DNA from: Actinomadura hibisca NBRC 15177
GTDB lineage: Bacteria; Actinomycetota; Actinomycetes; Streptosporangiales; Streptosporangiaceae
DNA: 40,370 bases
Assembly (NCBI RefSeq): GCF_001552635.1
Contig: NZ_BCRO01000110.1
Span: 1-40,370 of the forward strand
Direction of reading: 5' to 3'
The notes under the pieces are model-generated. The model was not told the origin of the DNA. It worked only from the letters and a program-made list of their open reading frames with translations, and made no database searches. Positions 7,288 to 14,282 of the stretch are shown here, one piece after another; the first letter of the stretch is position 1, and every line of letters starts with the position of its first letter. The translations under genes were made by a program, and so were the position numbers.

Positions 7288-8513
7288 CGGCCGGTCCTCT
7301 CGAAGACCCCCGACGACACCCATGTCGGCGAGCCGTCGGGACGCGCCGCCATGCCGTCGCCCCAGGCCAGCCGGTAGGGCAGCTCGGGGTGCAGGTGCAC
7401 CGACGACAGGTCGGCCAGCAGCCGCCGCGCGGTCACCCAGTCCTGGTCGAGCACGTCCTGCACCGCGACCCGGTCGCGGCCGCGCAGCACCTGCTCGGCG
7501 ACGGTGCGCAGCCGCTCGACGGCGGTGGCGTCGGAGCCGGTGTCACCCGACAGCCCCGGGTCGGGCACCGACGGCCGGGGCGGCGCGGGGCGCGGGGGAG
7601 TGGCGCGCGGCCCGTCCTCCACGGCCGCCACGACCGCCGACGGCTCGTGCCAGGGCGCGGGCGCGTCGAACACGAACCCGTCGAGCACGGCGGCCAACTC
7701 CTCCCTGGTCGCCGTCCGGGCGAACGTCCGCCACGTCTCCGGAGGCAACAGCGTCAGGTTCCGAGTGGTACCAGCCGAGTCCGACAGTCTGGCCGCCGCG
7801 CGCCGCGACGCGTCCCCGTAGGCGTAGATCGCGGCCCGCAGGTCGGTGCAGGTGCGGTCGAGCTGCGGCCAGCGCCGCAGGATCGCGCCGTGCAGCCGCT
7901 CGGCCCGCTGAAGGATCTCCTCGGTGCCCCACAACTTGGGCGCCTGCTCGCGCAACTCCTCGATCGTGCCGTTGGTCAGGGTGAGCAGCTCGACGCTCCA
8001 CAGCCGGAACGCGCGCGCCAGCCCGTCCGCGCCGTCGCGCGCCTGCGCGGGCGTCATCCGGGGGTCGGCGACGTTCAGCTGCTCCAGCGCCAGCAGCCGG
8101 TGCATCTCGCTCTGCCCGCCGTCCAGCATCATGCGCCGGACGAACATGAGCCCGACGACGCTGGTGAACGACGCCCGGTACCGGAGCTGGTTGGGCTTGG
8201 GGAACACCTCGCGGACGGCCCCGAGCCCCTTCAGCACCCGCAGCCGGTTGTCGAAGACCTCGGCCGGATACCGGCGGCACACGTACCGCATCTGCTCGCG
8301 GCTGAGCCCCTCCTCCCCGGCGTCGGCGAACGCGGCCAGCAGCGTCTCGGCGACGTCCACGAGTTCGGGGTCGTCCACCACGGCCCCGCTGTCGCGGGCC
8401 AGCGCGGCGAACATCTGCCGGTACACGCCCAGCACCGCCTCACCCTCCAGCACGTCGTCCAGGCTGGGGGCGTCGTCACGGGCGGCGAACGCATCATCGG
8501 AGGTGGGGGACAC
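7284..8513 (-). CDS. Kleisin-like subunit of the SMC operon (MukF/MksF/JetA-like), tentative
   Basis: A 409-residue protein, first gene of the four-gene operon, starting at the GTG at 8513. An N-terminal helix bundle with a winged-helix-like part covers about 20-115 (SREQMRYVCRRYPAEVFDNR, then LRVLKGLGAVREVFPKPNQLRY). A helical middle runs to about 270, a Pro-rich linker follows (about 300-325, RATPPRPAPPRPSVPDP), and a small C-terminal domain ends the chain (VAVQDVLDQDWVTARRLLADL). Winged helix, helical middle, flexible linker and C-terminal small domain is the kleisin plan, and the gene order kleisin-KITE-SMC matches MksFEB and JetABC. A specific family name would require profile searches. 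The 192 bases up to the divergent LuxR-type regulator must hold both promoters; I see no clear boxes there. Confidence 0.65.
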   Translation of the reverse strand: MSPTSDDAFAARDDAPSLDDVLEGEAVLGVYRQMFAALARDSGAVVDDPELVDVAETLLAAFADAGEEGLSREQMRYVCRRYPAEVFDNRLRVLKGLGAVREVFPKPNQLRYRASFTSVVGLMFVRRMMLDGGQSEMHRLLALEQLNVADPRMTPAQARDGADGLARAFRLWSVELLTLTNGTIEELREQAPKLWGTEEILQRAERLHGAILRRWPQLDRTCTDLRAAIYAYGDASRRAAARLSDSAGTTRNLTLLPPETWRTFARTATREELAAVLDGFVFDAPAPWHEPSAVVAAVEDGPRATPPRPAPPRPSVPDPGLSGDTGSDATAVERLRTVAEQVLRGRDRVAVQDVLDQDWVTARRLLADLSSVHLHPELPYRLAWGDGMAARPDGSPTWVSSGVFERTGR

Positions 8514-8705
8514 GGCGACCTACGGTAAGGCCACCGACGGCCCAGCGTGGAATCGGCGCCCGTGTGGCGTGTTCGGTTCGCCAGGAGTCGGTAAAGAACA
8601 GGAAGATAACCATCTGGGGAAAGCGGTGCGGCCCCCCTGTCCTGATGACACACTCGCAGGGACACTTGAGATGCACGGGCCGTAACACCGGACACCTCTG
8701 GGCGC

Positions 8706-11423
8706 ATGACTTCGCTGAATCCCTCCACCGGCTCCGACCTGCCCGCCGAGTCCGACGCCTTCGTCGGCCGCGAGCGGGACGTCGCGGACCTGTGCCGCCT
8801 GCTGGAGACGCTGCGCGCGGTCACCCTCTGCGGGGCGGGCGGCATCGGCAAGACGCGGCTCGCGGTGCGGGTCGCGCGCACGATGCTGGACGGCGGCGAC
8901 CATCCCGGCGGCGTCTGGTACGCCGACCTCGCCGAGGTCGCGGCCGACGGCCCGCCCGAGCCGGTCGCGCGGCGGGTCGCGGCGGTGCTCGGCGTCGCCG
9001 AGGAGCGGCGGCCCCTGGCGGCCACCCTCGCCGACGCCCTCGGCTCGCGCGGCGCGCTGCTGGTGCTGGACAACTGCGAGCACCTGGTCGCCGAGTGCGC
9101 CGAGCTGGCCGAGATCCTGCTCGCCCGCTGCCCCCGGCTGCGCGTGCTGGCCACCAGCCGCGAGCCGCTGCGGCTCGCGGGGGAGACGGTCTGGCGGGTG
9201 CCGCCGCTGGAGCCCGACGAGGCGGTCCGGCTGTTCGTCGAGCGGGCCCGCGTGGTGCGGCCCGATTTCGCCGCGACGGGTTCGGTCGAGGAGGTCACCC
9301 GCGCGCTGGACGGCGTCCCCCTGGCGCTGGAGCTGGCCGCCGCCCGCGTCCGGGTGTTGTCGGTCGAGCAGATCGCCGAACGGCTCGGCGACCGGTTCCG
9401 GCTGCTCAGCGCCGGTGACCGCACCGCCCCGCCGCGCCAGCGCACGCTGCGGGCCGCCATCGACTGGAGCCACGACCTGCTCGGCCACCCCGAGCGCGTG
9501 CTGCTGCGCCGCCTGTCGGTGTTCTCCGGCTGGACGCTCGGGCAGGCCGAGCTGGTCTGCGTGGACGAGACCGGCGGCGGCGAGCTGCCCCCCGAGGACC
9601 TGCTCGACCTGATGACCGCGCTGGTCGACAAGTCGCTGGTGGCCGTCGGCGACGACGTGGCGGGCGAGACCCGGTTCCGGCTGCTGGACAGCATCCGCCA
9701 GTACGCCGCCGAGCGGCTCGCCGAGGCCGGGGAGACCGCCGCCATCCGCGACCGGCACCGCGACGCCGTCCTGGAGGCCGCCGAGCGGCACGCCGAGCAG
9801 GCGCTGGCCGAGCTGCCCGCCACCTGGACCGAGCGCGCCGCGCTGTTCGGCTGGTACGACGCCGAGCTCGGCAACGTGCGCGCCGCGCTGCGCTGGTCGA
9901 TGGACCGCGGCGCGGTCGAGGAGGGATTACGCGTCTGCACGGCGCTGCGCACCTACTGGATCGTGCGCGGCCGCGTCACCGAGTGGGCCGAGTGGACCGA
10001 CCGGTTCCTGGCCCGCGCCGGTGACCTGCCCGCCTACGTGCTGGGCCCCGCGCTGGCCGGGCGCGCCCAGCTCGCCGTCGGCGGCCGCGACTTCGCGCAC
10101 GCCGCCGGGTTCGCCGAGCGCGCGCTGGAGCCCTGCCGCAAGGCCGGCGACGACTTCATGACCGCCACCGCGCTGATCACCCTGGCCGAGGCGCACACCC
10201 ACGCCGGCCGCTTCGCCGAGGCCGACGCCCGCCTGGACGAGGCCGACCTGCTGACCGGCGGCGAGGACCAGGAGTGGAACCGCGGCTACGGCCTGACGGC
10301 CCGCGGTTGCCTGCGGCTGCGCGAGGGGCGGCTGCGCGAGGCGGGCGAGCTGCTGGAGGCGGGCCTGCGGGTCATGCGGGAGATCGACCAGCTCTGGGGC
10401 GCCGCGCACGCCCTGATCGGCCTCGGCCGCCTCGCCGGGATGCGCGGCGACCCCGCCGCCGCCCGCCGCCACTACGAGGCGGCGCTGCCCGCCCTCGCCG
10501 AGGTCGGCGCGCGCCCCGAGACGGCCCGCGCGCTCGCCGGCATCGGCCGCGTCGCCTTGGAGCAGGGCGACCTCCCGGCCGCCCGCGCCGCGCTCATCCG
10601 CTGCCTGGAGCTGAGCCGTTCGGCGGGCACCCGGCTCGACGTCGCCCGCGCGCTGGAGGCGTTCGCCGAGCTGGTGGCCTGCGAGGGCGACGCGCGCCGC
10701 GCGGTACTGCTGGCCGGGGCCGCCGCCGGGATGCGCTCGGCGGACGCGGCCGGGCGGCCCGCCGCGCCCAGCCGCCGCCAGGGCACCGGGGCCCGCCTGG
10801 AACGCACCCTGGAACCGATCCGCCGCCAGTTCGGGGAGCCCCTGGTCGCGCAGCTGTGGGGGCAGGGCCGGGTCACCCCCGCCGACGACGCCGTCACCTA
10901 CGCCTTGGGCCACGAGGTGGGCCATGAGGCCGAGCCGGTCGTCGGCCCGGACGGCCCTGCTGTGGGCGTGCCGCAGGCTCGGCAGGCGGTGTCGTCGGCC
11001 ATGATGTTCGCCGCTCCGATCGCCGAGCCCGGCGCCGACGGGGCCGCCGCACCGCTCGCCGCGCCGTCCAGCGAACCGCTCGCCGCACCGCACGTCATGC
11101 CGCCCGCCGCGACGCCTTCCGCGCCGTCCGCCGTGCCGCCTGCCATGCCGTCCGCCCGGTCCTCCGGCCCGCACGCCCTGCCCCCCGACGTGCCGGTCGC
11201 CGCCCCCGTCACCCCGCCCAGCACCCTCACCGCCCGCGAACGCGAGATCGCCACCCTCGTCGCGCGCGGCCTCAGCAACCGGGGCATCGCCGACGAGCTG
11301 GTCATCAGCCCCGCGACCGTGGCGCGCCACGTCACCAACATCCTCACCAAGCTCGGCTTCGCCTCCCGCGCCCAGGTCGCCGCCTGGGCCGTGGAGCACC
11401 TCGGCGAAGAGCAGCGTCGATAA
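8706..11423 (+). CDS. NB-ARC/TPR regulator with C-terminal LuxR HTH
   Basis: A 905-residue cytoplasmic regulator. It has an NTPase module at the N-terminus with P-loop GAGGIGKT (43-50) and Walker B LLVLDNCEH (118-126), followed by the winged-helix region of NB-ARC/STAND proteins. A long TPR-like helical region covers about 360-715, a 120-residue Pro/Ala-rich linker about 720-840, and the LuxR-type helix-turn-helix occupies the last 65 residues (REREIATLVARGLSNRGIAD, SPATVARHVTNIL). This is the plan of large AfsR/MalT-like STAND regulators that oligomerise on ATP and an inducer. Codon 408 (9927-9929) is TTA, very rare in such genomes. It stands upstream of the degenerate adenylase pair, which it may control, and divergent from the SMC operon. 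The Shine-Dalgarno is weak. Confidence 0.9.
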   Translation: MTSLNPSTGSDLPAESDAFVGRERDVADLCRLLETLRAVTLCGAGGIGKTRLAVRVARTMLDGGDHPGGVWYADLAEVAADGPPEPVARRVAAVLGVAEERRPLAATLADALGSRGALLVLDNCEHLVAECAELAEILLARCPRLRVLATSREPLRLAGETVWRVPPLEPDEAVRLFVERARVVRPDFAATGSVEEVTRALDGVPLALELAAARVRVLSVEQIAERLGDRFRLLSAGDRTAPPRQRTLRAAIDWSHDLLGHPERVLLRRLSVFSGWTLGQAELVCVDETGGGELPPEDLLDLMTALVDKSLVAVGDDVAGETRFRLLDSIRQYAAERLAEAGETAAIRDRHRDAVLEAAERHAEQALAELPATWTERAALFGWYDAELGNVRAALRWSMDRGAVEEGLRVCTALRTYWIVRGRVTEWAEWTDRFLARAGDLPAYVLGPALAGRAQLAVGGRDFAHAAGFAERALEPCRKAGDDFMTATALITLAEAHTHAGRFAEADARLDEADLLTGGEDQEWNRGYGLTARGCLRLREGRLREAGELLEAGLRVMREIDQLWGAAHALIGLGRLAGMRGDPAAARRHYEAALPALAEVGARPETARALAGIGRVALEQGDLPAARAALIRCLELSRSAGTRLDVARALEAFAELVACEGDARRAVLLAGAAAGMRSADAAGRPAAPSRRQGTGARLERTLEPIRRQFGEPLVAQLWGQGRVTPADDAVTYALGHEVGHEAEPVVGPDGPAVGVPQARQAVSSAMMFAAPIAEPGADGAAAPLAAPSSEPLAAPHVMPPAATPSAPSAVPPAMPSARSSGPHALPPDVPVAAPVTPPSTLTAREREIATLVARGLSNRGIADELVISPATVARHVTNILTKLGFASRAQVAAWAVEHLGEEQRR

Positions 11424-11462
11424 CGACCCGTTCCGGTCCGCCGCAACCTCCGAACGCCGGGG

Positions 11463-11472
11463 TGTGTACACA
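11463..11472. promoter_or_regulatory. Palindrome TGTGTACACA upstream of first adenylase-like gene
   Basis: A perfect 10-base palindrome lies in the 138-base gap after the LuxR-type regulator. Its right half continues as TACACAT (11467-11473). TACACAT recurs at 13142-13148, and a longer TACACACAT at 13154-13162, upstream of the second adenylase-like gene. A shared activator site, perhaps for the neighbouring LuxR protein, is an inference. Confidence 0.4.
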
Positions 11473-11561
11473 TGCGCACCCCGTCCCGGGCCTCCCGAAT
11501 ACGACCCCGCCTGCACAGTCCGGAGCATGTGGGCCGCCCGCGCCGTCCGTACGGTGAGGAC

Positions 11562-13124
11562 ATGATCTGCACCACAGCGGACCCGCTCCCCGTCCAGCCG
11601 GCGGTCACCGTGTCCCGTGCGGTCTTCGCGGCGGCCGACGACCCGGGCCGCGGGGGCCGGGCGGCGGTGGTCGACGCCACCTCGGGCCGGGGGCCCACCC
11701 ACGCCGAGCTGGCCGCGGCGGTCGGATCCGCCGCGGCCGGCCTGGCGCGGGAGGGCATCGGCCCCGGCACCGTCGTCGCGCTGCACCTGCCCGACACCCC
11801 CGAGTTCGCGATCGCCCTGCACGCGGTCATCGCGGCGGGCGCGGTCCCGCTGCCGATGCGCGTCACCACCCCGGCCGCCGAGATGGCGCGGCTGCTGGAG
11901 GCGTCCGGCGCCACGGTCCTGATCACCTGGCCGGTGCTGCTGGACATCGCGCAGCGGGCGCTGCGCGCGGCCCCCAAGGTCACCCGCGTCTACTGCTTCG
12001 GCGCCGAGCCCGACGTGGCGCCGTTCGCGCGGCTGCTGGCCGGCGGGGCCGCGCCCGACGTGCCGATCGACCCGGCCGGGCACGCCGCGCTGCTCACCTG
12101 CACGCGCGGCGCGGGCGCGCCGCCCCGCGTGGTGCCGCTCACCCACGCCGAGGTCGTCGCCGGGCTGGTGCGCATCGCCGACGCCGGCATGATCGGCGCG
12201 TCCGACACCGTGTTGTCGGCGGTGCCGTTCGCCGACGTGCTCGGCCTGAACGGCATCCTCAACCCGGCGCTGCGGCTGGGCGCGACCGTCGTCGCCCGCC
12301 CCGGCTCCGGCCGCCACGACCTGCTGCGCGTCATCCAGGACCACCGCGTCACCGTCGCGCTGCTGCCGCCCGACCTGGTGGAGACCCTCGCCTACGACCG
12401 CGCCGTCGGCCGCTACCGGCTGCGCTCGCTGCGCGCGGTGATCAGCACCGGCGGGCCGCTCAGCGCCGAGGCCGCCCGCGCCTGCGCCGCGCGGCTGGAC
12501 TGCCCGGTCCGGCAGGCCTACGGGCTGGCCGAGGCCGCCGGCGTCACCCACCTCAACCTGCGCGCCGCCGAGGAGGGCACCCTCGACTCGGTCGGCCGCG
12601 GCCTGCCCGGCGTCGCCTGGCGCGTCGTAGACCCCGGCACCGGCGCGGACCAGCCCGCCTACCAGCCCGGCGAGCTGTACCTGCGGGTGCCGGTCCAGGT
12701 GCCGGGGGGCACGTTGCTCGGCGGGCCCGCCCGCCGTGCCGACCCGCTCCCCGGCACCTCCCGCTGGCTGCCCACCGGCGACTCGGCGTTCGCCGACGAG
12801 CACGGCCGCGTCTACATCCTGGGCCGCCTCGGCCAGGGCCGCCCCGAGCCGCCCGCCGAGCCCGACGCGGTGCTGGCCGCGCACCCCTCGGTGCGCGACG
12901 CGGCCGTGGTGCCCGCCCCCGACGCCGACCTGGGCCTGGTCCCGCACGCCTTCGTGGTGCCGGCCGGGCCGGTGGCGGCCACCGACCTGCTCGCCTATGT
13001 CAACGCGAACGTTCCGCCCTACCGGAGGGTGACGACGGTGCACCTGGTCGACCTGATCCCGCGCTCGCCCGCCGGCCGCGTCCAGCGACGCGCGCTGCTC
13101 GAACGCGCCCGGCTGATGCCATGA
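11562..13124 (+). CDS. Degenerate AMP-binding (acyl-CoA synthetase-like) protein
   Basis: A 520-residue member of the ANL adenylate-forming superfamily by overall fold and length: N-terminal core, QAYGLAEAAG in place of the A5 motif, WLPTGDSAFADEHGRVYILG for A7, and a C-terminal lid ending RSPAGRVQRR. Key residues are missing. The phosphate loop normally reading like TSGTTGxPKG is TCTRGAGAPPRV (179-190), the hinge motif DRxKD is replaced by GRLGQG, and the lid lysine that catalyses adenylation is Arg (506). It is therefore probably not a normal acyl-CoA ligase. I start at the ATG at 11562. A TACGGT box six bases upstream fits a leaderless transcript, and a longer frame from 11472 adds a non-homologous N-terminus. 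The next gene is a shorter paralogue. Confidence 0.8.
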   Translation: MICTTADPLPVQPAVTVSRAVFAAADDPGRGGRAAVVDATSGRGPTHAELAAAVGSAAAGLAREGIGPGTVVALHLPDTPEFAIALHAVIAAGAVPLPMRVTTPAAEMARLLEASGATVLITWPVLLDIAQRALRAAPKVTRVYCFGAEPDVAPFARLLAGGAAPDVPIDPAGHAALLTCTRGAGAPPRVVPLTHAEVVAGLVRIADAGMIGASDTVLSAVPFADVLGLNGILNPALRLGATVVARPGSGRHDLLRVIQDHRVTVALLPPDLVETLAYDRAVGRYRLRSLRAVISTGGPLSAEAARACAARLDCPVRQAYGLAEAAGVTHLNLRAAEEGTLDSVGRGLPGVAWRVVDPGTGADQPAYQPGELYLRVPVQVPGGTLLGGPARRADPLPGTSRWLPTGDSAFADEHGRVYILGRLGQGRPEPPAEPDAVLAAHPSVRDAAVVPAPDADLGLVPHAFVVPAGPVAATDLLAYVNANVPPYRRVTTVHLVDLIPRSPAGRVQRRALLERARLMP

Positions 13125-13204
13125 GCCGCGCATCGGCGAGTTACACATCGGCCTACACACATCTGCGGATGCCGGGGCCGGGCGGGGACGCCTACCGTCA
13201 TCCC

Positions 13205-14176
13205 ATGTTCGACGGGGACCACGGCCAGCCGGCCGGCACCGACACCGGCGTCACCCGGCTCGTCACCGACGCCGCCTGGGGCAACGCGGCCCGGCACGCC
13301 GACCGCCCGGCGCTGGTGGACCCGGGGCGGCGGCTCGGCTACGGCGGGTTCGCCGCGGCCGTCCCGGCGGCCGCGGCGGGGCTGCGGCGGCACGGTGTGC
13401 GGCCCGGCGACACCGCCGCGCTGCACCTGTCCGGCGTGTGCGACCTGGCGCTGGCGGTGCACGCCGTCAGCGCCGCCGGGGCGGTCCCGACGCCGCTGCC
13501 GCGCGACGCGCCGGTCGCCGAGCTGGCCGCGATGATGAGCGAGTCGGGGGCGCGGCTGCTGCTGACCTGCTCGGAGACCGCGGCGGTCTCGCTGGCGGCC
13601 ACCGAGCGGTCGTTCGTGCGCCAGGTGTTCGCGTTCGGCGACGTGCCGGACGCGACGCCGTTCGCGCGCCTGGTGGAGGCGGGCGGCGAGGCCGGGACGG
13701 ACGCGGGCGCGGGCCCGGCGGCCACGGTGGACTGGGCGTTCGGGCCGCCGTGCGACCTGGCGCTGCGGTTGTGCGCGCCCCCGGAGAAGATCACCCACGC
13801 CGACCGGCTCGCCGACCTGCACCGGCTGGACGCCGCGGTGGGCGTCAACGACGGCGACGTGCTGGTGTGCGCCGCCGAGGACTGCACGCTCCCCACCCGG
13901 CTCGGCCTGATCGACCTGTGCCTGCTGCACGGCGCGACCCTGGTCGGGGTGCCCGACCCGGGCGTGACGCCGCTGCTGGCCGCGATCGCCCGGCACCGCG
14001 CCACCCTGGCGGTGGTCACCCCCGCCAAGCTGCGCGCCCTGGCCTTCGACCTGGCCTTCGACAGCGGCGCGCCGCCGGTCCCGGGCGTGCGGCTGCTGGT
14101 CACCGGCTATCCCGATCCAGAGGTCGTCCGGGCATGCCGCGAGCGGCACGGCTGGGACGCGGTGCCGCTGGGGTGA
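13205..14176 (+). CDS. Truncated AMP-binding-like paralogue
   Basis: A 323-residue protein clearly paralogous to the gene just upstream. Compare DTAALHLSGVCDLALAVHAV with TVVALHLPDTPEFAIALHAV, and ATPFARLVEAGG with VAPFARLLAGGA. It covers only the N-terminal part of an ANL enzyme and ends near where the YGxTE motif should begin; the ATP phosphate loop is unrecognisable (RLCAPPEKITHA) and the C-terminal lid is absent, so catalysis is unlikely. The reading frame is open and well kept, so this may be a functional pseudoenzyme rather than decay. The ATG at 13205 follows TACCGT by six bases, the same leaderless arrangement as its paralogue. An in-frame start at 13121 would overlap the previous gene. 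The stop lies in a 20-base tandem duplication. Confidence 0.75.
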   Translation: MFDGDHGQPAGTDTGVTRLVTDAAWGNAARHADRPALVDPGRRLGYGGFAAAVPAAAAGLRRHGVRPGDTAALHLSGVCDLALAVHAVSAAGAVPTPLPRDAPVAELAAMMSESGARLLLTCSETAAVSLAATERSFVRQVFAFGDVPDATPFARLVEAGGEAGTDAGAGPAATVDWAFGPPCDLALRLCAPPEKITHADRLADLHRLDAAVGVNDGDVLVCAAEDCTLPTRLGLIDLCLLHGATLVGVPDPGVTPLLAAIARHRATLAVVTPAKLRALAFDLAFDSGAPPVPGVRLLVTGYPDPEVVRACRERHGWDAVPLG

Positions 14177-14196
14177 ACGCGGTACCGCTGGAGTGA
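14157..14196 (+). repeat. 20-base tandem duplication across a stop codon
   Basis: ACGCGGTGCCGCTGGGGTGA (14157-14176) is followed at once by ACGCGGTACCGCTGGAGTGA (14177-14196); only two positions differ. The first copy contains the stop codon of the truncated adenylase-like gene. Because 20 is not a multiple of three, the second copy is untranslated. It looks like a recent local slippage event. Confidence 0.85.
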
Positions 14197-14203
14197 AAAG
14201 CGT

Positions 14204-14239
14204 GCGGCCGGGCCGGAAGGGGAGAGCCGGCCCGGCCGC
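14204..14239. terminator. Bidirectional terminator hairpin between convergent genes
   Basis: A 13-base perfect stem, GCGGCCGGGCCGG (14204-14216) with CCGGCCCGGCCGC (14227-14239), and a 10-base loop. It is extendable by a G-U and a G-C pair at the base. It lies between the stops of the adenylase-like paralogue and the aldehyde dehydrogenase. No T-run follows on either strand, as is usual in high-GC actinobacteria. Confidence 0.75.
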
Positions 14240-14282
14240 GCGGGGGGTCACGCGGGAGACGCCCAGAACGGCACGCGGGGTG

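Noticed and set aside
3006..8513. Naming the SMC operon a Wadjet (JetABCD) system
   Set aside because: The JetD nuclease is missing, there is an extra small gene, and the ATPase signature differs; the name would claim more than the sequence shows.
9927..13160. Open frame of 1077 codons on the minus strand
   Set aside because: It is antisense to the LuxR-type regulator and first adenylase-like gene, is dominated by Gly, Arg, Ala and Gln, and has no domain; high-GC antisense frames are often open.
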